Positions 48,841 through 61,344 of a DNA stretch of 64,000 nucleotides are shown in pieces (the stretch's first letter is position 1; each line of letters opens with the position of its first letter). This DNA comes from Gnetum montanum (lineage: Eukaryota > Streptophyta > Gnetopsida > Gnetales > Gnetaceae), in the NCBI GenBank assembly GCA_015680685.1, contig MNCI01013584.1, forward strand, positions 694,771 through 758,770, written 5' to 3'. The position numbers and the translations under genes were made by a program. Under the pieces are notes generated by a model, which was given only the letters and a program-made list of their open reading frames with translations, did not search any database and had not been told where the DNA came from.

Positions 48841-51023
48841 CATTTCACTATCGCAGTAGGTAAAGTTACAAACATGTGTGGTGGCACACTTAGTGCTGAT
48901 GTGGCTAGCGCATCTACTATAGTGTTCTCATTGTGGGGCACATGTTGGACATCTAGGGTTGCAAACTACTTTAGTAAGTACTTAGCTAAATCACAGTAAG
49001 GTTGCAAATGTTGTGATTTGCAAGAATATACCTCTGTAACTTGGCTAATGACTAGTTGTGAATCACCTCGAATTGCTAGACTTTGGATCCCTGACTCTCT
49101 AGTTGCTAGAATGCTCCTAAGGAGACCCTTGTATTCTACCATGTTGTTTGTGCAAAGAAACATGAAATGATATGCAAAAGGTTAGATCTCCATAGAGGGG
49201 AATGTGAGAATCATAGTGGCACTACCACCTTGCATAGTTGAAGCCTCGTCAAAGTGGAGAATGTCTTCGAAGTCTATTGGTATTGGGCTTATGCTATTCA
49301 CATGTTCATACAAGAACTTAGGTTCTATCACTGCTTGGTCATTGGTAGGTGAGGTTGTAAGTTGCATAGCTATATCTTGACCTTTTATAGATGGTTGTGC
49401 TACATAGTGTAGGTCAAATTCCATGGTTATGGCCTTCCATCGGGCTATCCTACTACTTTTTTATATGTTGGTTGTAATAGCCCAAAGTATGTTATTCTTG
49501 CAAATGATGTTTACTTGGCTACGAAACAAGTAATACCTCCATTTCTTAAGCACAAATACTAAAGAAAGACAAATTTTCTCTACTTTGTTGTATTTCACTT
49601 CATAGGCTACCAACACATGGCTCAGGTAATAGATAGGGATTTTGGAACCATCATTCCTCTTTTGGCAAAGCAAGGTAGCAATAGTCATGTTTGATGTGGC
49701 AAGGTAAATGTAAAATGACTTGTCTCTTTGTGGAGGGTAAATGGTGGGAAGATGGACAAATTCTTTCTTAAGCTATCAAAAGCTTCTTGACATTGGTTGG
49801 TCCATTCAAAGTTAACACCATTTTTAAGCAAGTGTTGCATTGGGTGAAACTTATCAGTTAACCTTGCTATAAATCTCATTATGAATTGGACTCTACCATA
49901 TAGCCTATGCAAATCCTTAAGGTTTGTGAATGGTTCCAAGATAACAATGGCCTTAACTTTATTGGGGTCCACACGTATCCCCATTTCTAACACCACAAAA
50001 CCTAACATGCATCTAGTTTTGACTTTGAAAAAATACTTTCTAGGGTTGAGGCGAAGTTCATGCCTGTGACAACATTGAAGGACCAAGTTTAGGTCATTCG
50101 CATGATTAGTAGCTTTCTCAGATTTAATAGCTATGTCATCCATGTAATCATTTAACTTTTCTAAAAGGTAATCACTAAAGATGTATGTCATCGCCTACTG
50201 GTATGTTGCTCCTGCATTGTTTAGCCCAAAGGGCATCATTGTGTAGAAGAAGGTTCTCCAAGGGGTCATGAAGGTAGTTGCTAGTTGATGTTCTAGGTTT
50301 ATGCAGATTTGGTTGTGGCCTAAGAACCCATCCATAAAGGATAGTAAGGCATGACCGGCCATAGTGTCGATAAGTTGGTCAATGCTAGGCAATGGGAAAT
50401 TGTCCTTATTTATTATCTTATTCAAATCCTAGAATTCTATACAGATTTGTATACCCCCATTTTTCTTTGAAATAACTATAATGTTTGATACCCATTCCAA
50501 ATAATCAACCACCTGAATGAACCCAGCCTAGTAAAGTTTAGTAATTTCACTATGTACAAGTAATGCAATCTCTGGTTTGATCTTGTGGGCTTTTTGTTTG
50601 ACCACCTTGACACATGGATCTAGTATGATATTGTGTTGTATGATGTGTGGGTTCAAGCTTGGCATGTCTTCGTATGACCATGCAAGCACTTTGGCATTAT
50701 CATTGAGGAATCTAGAGATGCTTTGTTTAACCTATGACTCTAGTAACGAGCTAACTTTAAATTTTTTTACCTCCCCTTTGGATGTAGTCACAAGGATTTC
50801 AATAAGGGGCTCCTCAGTTACATTACCAGCCTCTAAATCTAGAGTTTGTACTAGATGTTTAGGCCAGTCTAGAGATGTTTCTAAGGATGCTATGTTGGTA
50901 TTATAAGGGGAAGGTTCCAAGTTTACCAACTCTATGTTCAAGTGACTCATGAGTTTGCCATGGGGCCTTATAAGAATTAATGGCAAATAGAGATAATCAT
51001 ATGTAGCCATTTTCCAATCAAAC
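48841..51023 (-). pseudogene. Reverse transcriptase and dual RNase H of T-II, broken
   Basis: Exon after the PR-RT intron: starts FDWKMATYDYL at the acceptor. RT motifs: LPSIDQLIDTMAGH, LLSFMDGFLGHNQI, MMPFGLNNAGATYQ, LNDYMDDIAIKSEK with the YMDD active site intact. First RNase H region: YYLSHVLVAYEVKYNKVEK. Second, archaeal-like RNase H with four acidic residues kept: HFDEAS, NMVEYKGLL, IRGDSQLVISQV, NTIVDALAT. Few stops, several long open stretches (for example 50191-49685). The dual RNase H assigns the element to Tat. Confidence 0.88.
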
Positions 51024-51114
51024 CTACCATAATAAGGAAAAAAAACAAGTCAAGTGATACCTTTTTAAGATAACAACATGTAATGAATATCTACAAAGTA
51101 ATGATGCAACGTTA

Positions 51115-51265
51115 AAAGTTGCCAGTTTAAGGTCTTAGCGGATCATAACTATGCAAAATTTCATGCCAAAAACTGCCAATTTAAGGTCATAGTGGATCAT
51201 TATTGTGCAAAATCATGAGCCAAGGTTGCCAATTTAAGGTCATAGTGGACTGTTATTGTACCACA
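51115..51265 (-). repeat. Tandem array upstream of RT in T-II
   Basis: Three units of about 53-58 bp around GCCAATTTAAGGTCATAGTGGA. Counterpart of 5470-5660 in T-I. Confidence 0.8.
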
Positions 51266-51373
51266 TTTTGAAAATGAGGTGGAAATTTTGGTGCATTATC
51301 ATGCTACACTGCAACTATGTGCTACGCTATAGTAGAGAGGGGATGTCCCATGCTACATTGTAGTAGATAGGGA

Positions 51374-51433
51374 GTGTTCCATGTAATGTGTGGGACACAG
51401 AGTGTCCCACATTATGCATGGGACATGGAACAC
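51374..51433. repeat. Inverted repeat next to the antisense promoter
   Basis: TGTGGGACAC (51389-51398), spacer AGA, GTGTCCCACA (51402-51411) is a perfect 10-bp stem; GTGTTCCATG (51374-51383) pairs with CATGGAACAC (51424-51433) outside it, with an asymmetric bulge. It ends 35 bp before the TATA box. Confidence 0.7.
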
Positions 51434-51467
51434 AATGGAAAGTAACAGGTGCTATAATCCTATGGGC

Positions 51468-51475
51468 TATAAATA
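51468..51475 (+). promoter_or_regulatory. TATA box of the antisense gene in T-II
   Basis: GGGCTATAAATAGGGG, 129 bp upstream of the exon 1 start codon at 51604. A homologous box lies before the T-I copy. Confidence 0.6.
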
Positions 51476-51603
51476 GGGGATTACCCATAGTAATCTTGTC
51501 ACTTTCACTGTTAGAGCTAACACCCAGAGCGTAGTACGGTTGGGCTAAGAGACAACATAGTAGTCGTAGCGTAGTAGTTGATAGACCTAAGTTTGTTAGT
51601 AGG

Positions 51604-54600
51604 ATGATGGTGCATAGGAGTGAATGTAGGCATCAAGGTCTTGCGAACATAGATGAAGGGGAGTGCACCCTATGACATCTTCCGAGGGTGTGCATTAAGG
51701 AACAATGGGAGGCCCCATCCACTTGGCAAGTCGCTACGCTACCTTTGCCCATATTGTGTGATTTGTTGCATTGGACTACTATTGTCATGGCTTTGGCTGC
51801 CACCTCAGCTACTATGCTACGATTACTGCATACCACTGCCATAGTTGCTATTGTTGTGGGTAGGGTGATGTACCATTTTGAGGGTTAGAGATTTTGGGCA
51901 ATGTAGCATGCATCCCAAGTAGTGTAGCACATGCTCTAGCTTACTTTTATTTTATTTCATGCAATGGGATAGGGCTAGGGGATTTGAAAATGTTATGTGT
52001 TTTCCTTTTTCTTGGGCCATGTTATCCTTGTTAGCATGACCGATAGGCTGTGTTGTGTTTTCGATGCTATATTGTCATTCTGCTATGCTACTACGCTATA
52101 CTGCTATGTTGCTACACTGCTACGTTATGCAAGATGCAACTGTTATGCTACACGGGGCATAGCGGTGATGTTGTGCATGGCACAGTCACTACTCTGCATG
52201 GGGTGCACTTGCTACACTATGCTATATGTAGTGTAGCCGCTACTTTGTGCAAAGTGTACTTGCTAGACTATGCTACACGTAACATAGCCACTATGTTGTG
52301 TAAGGTGTACCTACTATGCTACACTACACGTAACACCCTACTATGCTATGTAGGGCTTACCTACTATGCGTAACATAGCCACTATTGCTGTGCAGGGTGT
52401 ACTTGCTACACTACGCTACATGTAACGTAGCCGCTATGCTACGCTATGCGTAACGTAGCTGCTATTGCTATGTAGAGTGTACTTGCTACACTATGCTACG
52501 TTTAACACCCTGCTATGCTACATGTAATGTAGTTACTACGCTACTGCAGGACAAGTCATAAAAGTGGAACTTATACTTGACAAAGTTTTGGCTTTGTTTC
52601 ACTATGCCAAGGACATACTGTTTCATATTTAAGAAAAATTTGTAAACTAGAGGCTACGCTATGCTATTTAGTGACTTTCACTTGAACATTGTACTAATTC
52701 TTTATGCTATGCCATGCAAGGTTATGTTGAAACCCATTTTGATCGTGATTGAGCTAGTCAGAGTTTTGTGCTACCTTAGTGCACCTATGGCCAACGTCCC
52801 TCCTCCTCATGTGCGAGTAAGGGACCAAGCAGTCTGGTTTCAAGAAGGTGCATGGGAGTTCCTAGAATTCCTCCTTCACTACTTTAGTGTGATAGTGTGG
52901 TCACACTTGTCAGCCAAGACAACCACTGCTCTTGTTGAAATGCTATTGCCTAGGATAAATTGAGGCATTTTGAAGTTCATGGCTAACGGGTCTATTGGAG
53001 AAGAAGAGGCCGGGAGCTCAAATCAATGCCCAAAAGGTTTGAGGTGCTTGTGTTGGATTTGGGCTATGCCTAAATTTAAGTGTTACCATAAGAACAACAC
53101 CCTGTTTGTTGCTTGTCACATGGGCACTTTCTTCTAGAATCCACCTAGGACCATCTACTGTGTCGATAGGTGAGTTCTATGAAGATATTTTAGACATGTT
53201 GTACTATTCTTCTTGTCTAGTTGAAATGCTTGTTATGTTCTATATGTTTCCAGGTTTGTAATTGACAAGGATGGGCTCCATGATTAAGAGGAAGCATTGG
53301 CATTGGCCCAAATAGGCTTATAAGAGTTCTCTTCTACTAGAAACATGTGTGCCAGCATTATAGAACAACTTGGAATTGAGTTTAGGATGTATCCAACCAA
53401 ATATGCTAAGTTCTACCTAAAATGTAAAGAAATTGGATGGTTGGATGGTGAATGGGCCTCCCATCATGCACCTACCATTAAAGAAGTTCTGGTGGAAATT
53501 CCACCATTCCCCATGTCATTTGCACCTGGTAAGTTAATTTGTGCATGTAGCTTAATATTCTCTTGATTGATAAATTGATTAATTGCATTATCTTTGTTGT
53601 TTTTTTCATTTTGTCTAATTATTGCAATAGCGGCTGAATCCCAAGAGGTTACAGTAATCACTTTAGGTTGTGACAAAACTAACATATTTTTCAAATATGG
53701 TGAAGTGGATGAGACGCAATGCTAGTTATGTAATGGTGTCCCGACCATCCTTGTTCAGAATTTGCAAGAGGCTAGGCTTATGGACATATTCTTAGTAGTA
53801 AATCTAGGCATTTCAGCCATAGAGATGCTCACCCTTGTTGATTCTTTTTTAAAAAGGGCTGATCGCTTTCACACATGGGTGCATAATGTGCAACTGGTGT
53901 TTGAGATCATTGACAACATTTTTGTAGATATCTTCGATGTCCCTTTCAATGGATTACATGTAGGGGAGAAGATTGGTAGAGATGTAAGCCATCAAGGGGA
54001 CATAGAAGAGTGGCTAGGAATGAACAAGGATTGAAAGGGGATTTACATGCACAAGGTCAAACTAGAGGTAGCCCATAAGGTTTACCTTGCCTTCTGGGCT
54101 CATGCTTTCCCCAAGTTGCTCTCCCAAGGGAAAATCTTTGGAGTAGAGAAAGCTTGAATCATGAGGGATGTAATGAAAGAAGGGACTCACTATAATTGGG
54201 CCAAGTACCTTGCCAAGGGTTTGCGAGCTGAAATGGTTAAGCTTCGTGAGAAGCTTAATGCATGTTTTAATGTGCATTTCACCTTTTTCATTGCTTACCT
54301 ATGATGGTTCACTAAATTCTTGGTGGTCTAAGAGAATGTTGTCTAGGTGTTGCAAGATCACACCTAGATATCCAAACTGTGGATCTGCCAAGTGTTACAC
54401 ACCACCCAATCCTAGGATATTGGGGAGTCTTTTTCGATAACAACAAGGGATCAGGTGGGATGGCCCTTTCATGCCATAGGAAGCATTGGACAAGCACCTC
54501 CCACTAACACTAGCAATGTGATGAGGGGGGCATGCCTCATTTCTGAGACAGTGAAATCAAAATTTCAATGCAAGAAGTCTCGTCTCATGGAAGAGCCTCC

Positions 54601-56374
54601 ATGTATCAGTGAAGAGAGAGGTAGGAAGTTGCGAAACAAGGTTTGTAAGGTGCAACCTACATCTGCTGGTAAGTATAGTTTAATTGTCTTGTTATCTAAA
54701 GCTATTTTCCTCCCTTTTATGTTAGATGCTCACTTTAGATGCATTTTATAAAATGAAGGAGAAGAAGCTTTGGCCACTGAGGCAAGGGCCCCTACTGTAG
54801 AAGAAGAAGAGGCCTTGGTAGCAGAGGAAGAGGTCCTTACTATTGATGAACCTTTGATAGAGTGTGCCCCAGCACCTATGAGGCACATGACAGTTGAGGA
54901 CACCACTACATTGTTAAGTTATCTTTAGGAGGAAGGGGTGCAATTTGACACTGGTGAGTTTGATAGTTTGCTTGACAATGTGTGAATGGGCGATCCCCCC
55001 ACTCTCATCCCTAAGGGTTTTGCACTATCATTCATGTTATTTTTTCAATTTTTTTCCTTTCCTTTACCATGCTAACATGCTTTTTTGTGCATTTGACACT
55101 ACTACTAAAGCTCTTGCTTCTTCCTCATTTCGCCTCCAACCATGGACCGAGGCCCTGGACAAGTTTGCCTTCATGGAGGGGGTAGTCAACGACATGATCG
55201 ATCACCTGAGGCAAATTGATTGAGAGATAGGTATGTTTGCACTATGACATTTGCACTTTGTATTGTATTTTTTCCATCCTCTCATGACTAATGCTTCTTC
55301 ATGTTGGGTATAATAGCTTCTCGGGTAAAGTGCGACCCACAATAGGTAGTCCAAGTTGATGCTATACTTGAATTCCCCCTAGAGGTAACCAAGGTGACTC
55401 ATAATGTGTATGAAGAGGCAAGTAAGTGTGTGTTGTACTCAACATGATCCCTATGGGAGTGCAGGTGTGTCAACGAAGATCTCTGGAAGTAGGTCCAGAA
55501 GATGGAAAAGGAAAAGGCTAGCTAAGCGGTTGAGTTGGAGGATCTACGGTCCAGGAATGAGTTTTTGATGGCCCACCATACCTCTGATGGTAGTTGGTGT
55601 ATGGTCATGATTGATTATGCAAGATATTGGTTATCCATATGGGGTAAAAATGAGGCTACCTATGAGATAACTAAGAAATTCTTGCAAATGGATTTGCTAG
55701 CCTAGAAAAATCAGGACTAGAAAGACTACAATGCCAAGGTATACGAATGGGGGCAAGCATAGAAAAATCATAAGCACATGTACAAAGTGAAACATGCTAC
55801 CTACCATCAGAAATATCAGGATGCTTTCATTGAGTTACATACCCATAAGCTATTTCTTGATGTAATCGATGCTTCCAGGGCCTTTGATGAATTTACAAAA
55901 TAGGTAGTGGTCAGTGAGTCTCTTAAGAGGGAGATGACCTTGCCTTTTGGTGAGACCACCACCACCACCTTTTCTCCAAGGCCCCCCACTTGGATGGTTG
56001 TGGAGAAGGGAAAGATTGTGACAAGCATTGATCTAGGGGAAGAAGATTGGGCACACTTGAGCAAGGAGGAGATTCTATGGTACCTAGTAGTTGGCATGGA
56101 CAAGATACCCCTAGAGATGGACGCAGGCCCGTCTTAGGTTAGCTGCTCTTTATTTTATTGTAGTCTATTTTTTGAGAGCCTTATCATAGTTTGATTCATT
56201 ATTTTATTTTCTTATTTTATGTAGGATCCAAATGAAGGTGCGGACCTAGTGGAGCAAGAGATGAAGATATTGGTGAAGACTTGTATCCTGGAGACAAAAA
56301 TTTTGTTTTCATTTTGTTTTATTTTCTATAACCTTTATTGCATGGACTCAAATTTAATGAAGAGTAAAAAGTGA
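51604..56374 (+). pseudogene. Antisense, intron-borne multi-exon gene of T-II, unknown function
   Basis: Eight exons inferred: 51604-51725, 52721-53169, 53254-53528, 53631-54668, 54759-55016, 55111-55230, 55317-56137, 56225-56374. Phases 2,2,1,1,1,1,0; exon lengths keep one frame apart from one lost base near the start of exon 2. Introns 2-7 are 84-102 bp with GT...AG; intron 1 (995 bp) has a GC donor. Product about 1,070 residues: PPPHVRVRDQAVWF (exon 2), FRMYPTKYAKFYLKC (3), KLREKLNACFNVHF (4), an acidic EEEEALVAEEEV (5), PWTEALDKFAFMEG (6), coiled-coil-like and GEEDWAHLSKEEILWYL (7). No known domain recognised. About 30 stops, mostly TAG or TGA. Lies wholly inside the PR-RT intron, opposite strand. 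Exon 8 is the least certain. Confidence 0.7.
52070..52550 (+). repeat. Tandem repeats in intron 1 of the antisense gene
   Basis: Units of about 60-63 bp such as GTGTACTTGCTACACTATGC followed by TACACGTAACATAGCCACTATG. Rich in the TACGCTA/TAGCGTA palindromes seen in the T-family LTRs. Confidence 0.7.
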
Positions 56375-56439
56375 AACACTTATTTCATTTCTTTTGGTTA
56401 ATATTTTATCAATGTGCTTGGGCTTCTTGTGGGCCCCTT

Positions 56440-56590
56440 ATTCTAGTTTAAGGCCATTTTGGGCCATCGTGATATAATTTCCAAAATTCGGTTGCCAATT
56501 TTAGGCCTTAGCAGATTGTGGTGATAGTTTAAGGCCATTCTAGGCCATGGAAATTGTTTAAGGCCATTCTGGGTGATTGTTGACATAATT
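56440..56590 (-). repeat. Tandem array between the antisense gene and protease
   Basis: About four units with AGTTTAAGGCCATTCTGGGCCAT. Same orientation and core as the arrays at 51115 and 47216, so such arrays flank the antisense gene on both sides. Confidence 0.75.
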
Positions 56591-56768
56591 AATGCAAATG
56601 ATGATCATGATGCAAATAGTGAACATAATGCAAATAGTAAACATAATGCAAAATCAAGACTAAAGAAACAAGAGTATTAAGGCCAAGCATTCATGGAAGT
56701 AAATTAGAGGTAGACTCTAATTACAAAATTGTTTCCTAACCCATTGTGTGTTAGGCAGAGCATATCAC

Positions 56769-59700
56769 CAGGAAGCTTTGTGGCGATATTCTTCTATGTT
56801 GTCGTCTACTATTTGGAAAGGCAATTCGTCCCAAGTGCTTTCATGATCTAAGTTGACAATTTTGGGTAGCTCATCTGTTAAATGTGGGGATTCATTGTGG
56901 ATGGTTGATGCATTTTCAGAGATTCCTATCTTTGACCCTTGTTCTATGTCTATATTATTTATGGCTTGGGGAGCCACTTCATCACCAAATATCACCACCT
57001 CTCCATCCATGTAGGGTAAGTGGATCTCTTGGTGTATGGGTGATGAGACAGCTCTTAGTTGAACTAACCATGACCTCCCCAAGATCAAGTTAAACCTAGG
57101 CATTTCCTCCACCACAATGAATTTTTCATTGGTGCAAAACTAGTCCCCCACCACAAAGTTGATATTAATAGTGCCTTTAACTATGAAACATGCTCCATTA
57201 AATGATTTCAGATATGAAGTTATTGTGGGCTTGATTTGATCCACCAGGCCCAACTTGTCAACAATGGGAAATGTGATCACATTAGTGGTAGCCCCATCAT
57301 CAGCGTGTACTCTGCAAATTTTGTATTGATCCACCCAAATTTTGATAAACATGGGGGCAATAGTTACTTGACCCTTTTCAGGGTCATCTTTGATGGCCTT
57401 GTCACGAAATGTTAATTGGGTTGGCTGCAGTTCTTCAACCACAGGAGGAAGCATAACAGCATGGATAGCTTTCTCCTTAGCTGGCATGTTTTTGTTAATA
57501 GGAATGGATGCTAACATGCAAACCAAAGCCTCATGGTGCACCGTAGAAGTCATTATTAGGTCATACAAGCTTAATGTTATATTCTTTTTCTTCAAAGCAT
57601 GTTTAACTTATGAAAGAACATCTAGGAAATCTTTCCCATTGTTTGGTTGTTTGCTCATATTTGCTTATTCTATGCATCCTAAAAGGTGAATCTCTCGAGG
57701 TGGAGTGGGTTTAGGTTGAATGAAAAGTTTTGTTGGATTAGAGGGTGGTTGTTGCATGCTACCTGTAGCCTTCAAAGATGAAGTCATGGGCACAACCGAT
57801 ACAGGGGTGGGCTTAAGGTGGCCTAATGCTGTACATTCTCTAGCTAACTTGTCTACTAGATTCTCTTCATGTTTCCTTGGATGGAAACATTGTCATGTGG
57901 TTCTTATCATTGGACCTTGAGTTGCAGAGGGAGTCGTATGCTTGGGCACCTTGATAATGAAAGGTGCTCGAGTTGTTGTGATAGTAGGTGGTGTAGTCTT
58001 AAGCGCAAAAGGTGCGACAGATGTCTGAGGAGGGACTTTAATGAAAAATTGGATTTGCAACCTAGTTGTTGTTGATGCTTCAGGGTTATGGGGAGGTACA
58101 TGAACCACAAATGGCTCATGTTATGATTTCATGTTATCATCCATGCCAATAGCATTGATAATATAACCCGTATTGTTGGTATTCAACGGGTCTTTGTAAA
58201 TGTTCATGGATAGGTTTTCGGGTTGGACAAGGCTACTCTCATTCAAAACCAACTTACCCTAATTGATCATTCATTGAATGTCATCTTTTAGTGCTAAGAA
58301 ATAATCTATGTCATGCTTGCACACTTGTTGATAATCACAAAAGTGCTCTAGTCTAAAGTTCCTAGGTACTGGTGGGTCATTAGGCGTAACCATAGAGGGG
58401 TCATGAAGGACTTCACAATACCTTTGATGCTATTTAAGAGCCTCTTCTGACATCCATTTATGTTGAATGTGCCAAGCTCCTAGAAATTGTTTTAGAAGAT
58501 TAGATGGCTTGATTGGTAATGGAGTATATTTTGAATGGTACTTGCGCTCAAAGTTTGGCCTCTCTAAAGTTTGGGCGTTAGTTAGTAAGGTTAAAGGTTG
58601 GCTAGCACTGCTAGCGCCAGGTGCTGTGTTGGTTGTGGCATGAGTTTTAGATGCTTTATCCATCTATTTATCCTTGTTGTTTTCATGGGCTACAGCGGCC
58701 ATTGTGGTTATCATGGCTTTGCGTCTCTCTTTGTCCTTCTTCGTGTGTGTGTTCTTATATGCTACATAGGTTGGATTCCTACTAGCTTCCACCGCATCTT
58801 GGATACTCTTGGTTTGAGTGAATTCCTAGCTAAGGGAATGCACGGCCAAGTAGTATAGGTTGCATTTAATGAAATCATTTACCTCACCTTTGAAAAGGGC
58901 CAGTAAATGGGCCTCGTCGATCAGTTCACAAATTTCATTTAGGGTAGCACTCCATTGTTGTATGAACTTTTGCACAGATTCTAGTGGCTCTTGTTTAACA
59001 CTCATAAGTTGATCCAGAGTGACTTTTGACTTCAAGTTATACTTAAAGTAAGTCACAAACTGGGTTAATAGTTCTTCCAATGTTGAGATTGAGGCATGGG
59101 GAAGTGCACGATACCAATCTAAGGCTTTACCCTTCAGGGACATGGCAAATACATGGATGATGGAATGGGGTCATGGCTATAGTAGCAAGGATTTAGACTT
59201 GAATGTAAATAGGTGGGCATTTAGGTCACCCTTTCCATTATATTTTTTGAACTAGGGCTATTGTACCCTAGGAGGCAACGTTAGTGCAGGAATGGTTGGA
59301 CTAATTGGATCATCCTAATAGAAGTCCATGACCTAGATTGTTTCTGAGTTAGTAACTTTAAGTTGTTTAATTTCATTAGTAAGGATCTGGATGAACTGGA
59401 AAGCTTGGTCTAGACCTGTGGATGTCATAGGGGGTTGTAGGGCTACCAGAAAAACCATCATCGGTGGTGCTATTGGTGTGACTGCCAGTCCCATTTGGGA
59501 CGTTGTTTGAATAGCCCCTACTAGTGGTGCGATTTGAGAGGCCCACAACCTAGTGGGTGGTGATGTTGAAGCAGTTACCATTGGTGGCACTATGGGTGTG
59601 GTCATCTGTCCCATGGTTGGAGTGGCCCACAACCCCATGTTTGGTTGCATTATATGTAGAACTTGGTATGCTTGGGGTTGCACGTATTGCTGTACATGAG

Positions 59701-60474
59701 ACAGTTAAGTTGTGTGTAAGGAGGTTGTTGCTGTCCACCATGTGGCTAAGGTTGGGCATGTTACTGATGGTGGAAAGTGTATAGAGGGGGGGGGGTGATA
59801 GAAATGGAACTTTCATGTGGCCGTGAAGTAGGCATGGTGTACACGTATGGAAGCGTGGGCATTACAGATGTTTGGTGTGAAATCGGAACAGACTGGGAAG
59901 GGTGATTGATAGGAAATGAAGTTGAAGGACCCACATGCTGATGTGTTAATGTCATTTGGTGACTACCTACCACCAAAGAGGGTCTGGGTTGCAGCTGTTT
60001 CATGGCAGTGGCAACAGAGGTAGGAAATTGTAACTAGTGTGTAGGGATGGAAGGGAAAATTGTGGCATAGATTGGACCAACACCATTTGAGTGGGATTCA
60101 AACTCCTCTTGGCCATCTTAAAAAGGCTCATTGTAGTGGGAGGCTGTGTCCTGTTCTCTTGACGTACTTAATTGTATAAGTTGGTTTAGCATCCATTATT
60201 ACATTTCGGTCAATAGGATAGTGGTATTAGGTGTGGGAATGAACTCCCTCCTATTTCGATGGATGAACTCAAAGTTACATTTCTCTTCAAGCTCATGAAG
60301 GTCCAATGGTATATTTTCTTAAATTTTTGCACACAAAAAATTATATCACTCTTTGTCTTGTGGTAGATGTTCGGGCGATTGTTGTCATAGCCTAAGGGAC
60401 TATCATTGTACTAGAACTAGGATGGGTAGTCACTCAGGATTTGCTGTGTGTGACACCAAGTGGGAAACTTCCAT
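56769..60474 (-). pseudogene. Gag and protease of T-II, broken
   Basis: Start MEVSHLVSHTANPE at 60474. N-terminal region rich in proline, serine and threonine (60003-59350). Gag core from about 59240: FKKYNGKGDLNAHLFTF, MSLKGKALDWYRALPHAS, ELLTQFVTYF, LMSVKQEPLESVQKFIQQW. A Tat-type knuckle remnant FCDYQQVCKHDIDYFLALKDD lies near 58360-58300, with several zinc ligands changed. Protease (57540-56900): RVHADDGATTNVITFP, where DDG replaces DTG, and FNLILGRSWLVQL. Ends at the splice donor after KAS. Around a dozen stops. Confidence 0.82.
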
Positions 60475-60589
60475 ATTTACTGTAGAAATGGAAGTGGTGT
60501 AGGGTTCATTTTCCTAGTACGAAAAAGGTATAAGAGGTGAGATGCCTGTGAGAAACGATTGGAAAAAAGTAGTAGGTTTTCACACTAAA

Positions 60590-61150
60590 TGGAAGCATAA
60601 AGCAGTGGTTAGCGTATCAGAGTAGACAACGTAACGCAGTGGATAGTGTAACACAGTAGGTAGCGTAATGCAGTAGTCAGCATAATGCAGTAGACAGTGT
60701 AACATAGTAGAAGTGCTACACTGATAGGGTTGCTACGTTGCATAGAACCCAGGTAGCGTAATGCAATGGATAGGTAGCATACTATAGTAAAATAGTTTGA
60801 AAATCGCTACACTGATAGGGTCGCTATGCTACATGGGGTGTAGGTAGCGTATCACAATAGACGATCAGCGTATCATAGTAGATAATGTAGGAACTACTAC
60901 ACTGAGAGGGTCACTACGCTACACAAGACGTAGGTAGCGTAACGTAGTAGATAAGCAACATGAATCAGTAGATGATCTAGTGTAACATAGTAGATAGTCA
61001 ACGTAACACAATAAACTATCCAGAAATCACTACGATAGCATGGTCATGATGCTACATAGAACGCTGGTAGTGTGAAACAATAGATAGTTTTGGATCTGCT
61101 ATGCTAACGTAGACACCACGCTACATAGGACACAAGCAACGTAACACAGT
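60590..61150 (-). repeat. Tandem repeats in the leader of T-II
   Basis: Four to five units of about 110-120 bp, plus form GCTACACTGATAGGGTCGCT, ATGCTACATGGGGTGTAGGT, AGCGTAACACAATAGA. They lie between the primer site and gag, rich in GTAGCGTA motifs. Confidence 0.7.
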
Positions 61151-61320
61151 AGAATATTTTTGGCTTTTGACCTATAGGGTTCCAGAGGAACTATTGTGGC
61201 AACCAATTTGCACCACCTAGTGCATAGATAACCACAAGGATGTCATGTCTATGCTAGCAGGTGATGGGGGTCTAGATAGCATGCAAGATTTCCCATGGTA
61301 GGCAAAGAGGACATGGAGAA

Positions 61321-61344
61321 GGCCCTCCTTCTAGTCCCAAAAAT
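61321..61344 (-). other. Possible primer binding site of T-II
   Basis: On the minus strand ATTTTTGGGACTAGAAGGAG follows the LTR end GTAACA. It resembles the tRNA-Arg-type sites (TTTGGCGACTCTGCTGGGG) I associate with Tat elements, with several changes. Confidence 0.4.

Larger units (their letters stand above)
51024..56768 (-). other. PR-RT intron of T-II (5.7 kb)
   Basis: On the minus strand the donor is CTTCCTG|GTGATATG at the end of protease and the acceptor TTTTTTTTCCTTATTATGGTAG|GTTTG before RT. The exon upstream ends with TG (phase 2) and the downstream exon supplies G then TTT GAT TGG, so splicing joins KAS-W-FDWK in frame across 5,745 bp. An intron at this place is the hallmark of Ogre elements. 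The T-I acceptor is homologous. Confidence 0.7.
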
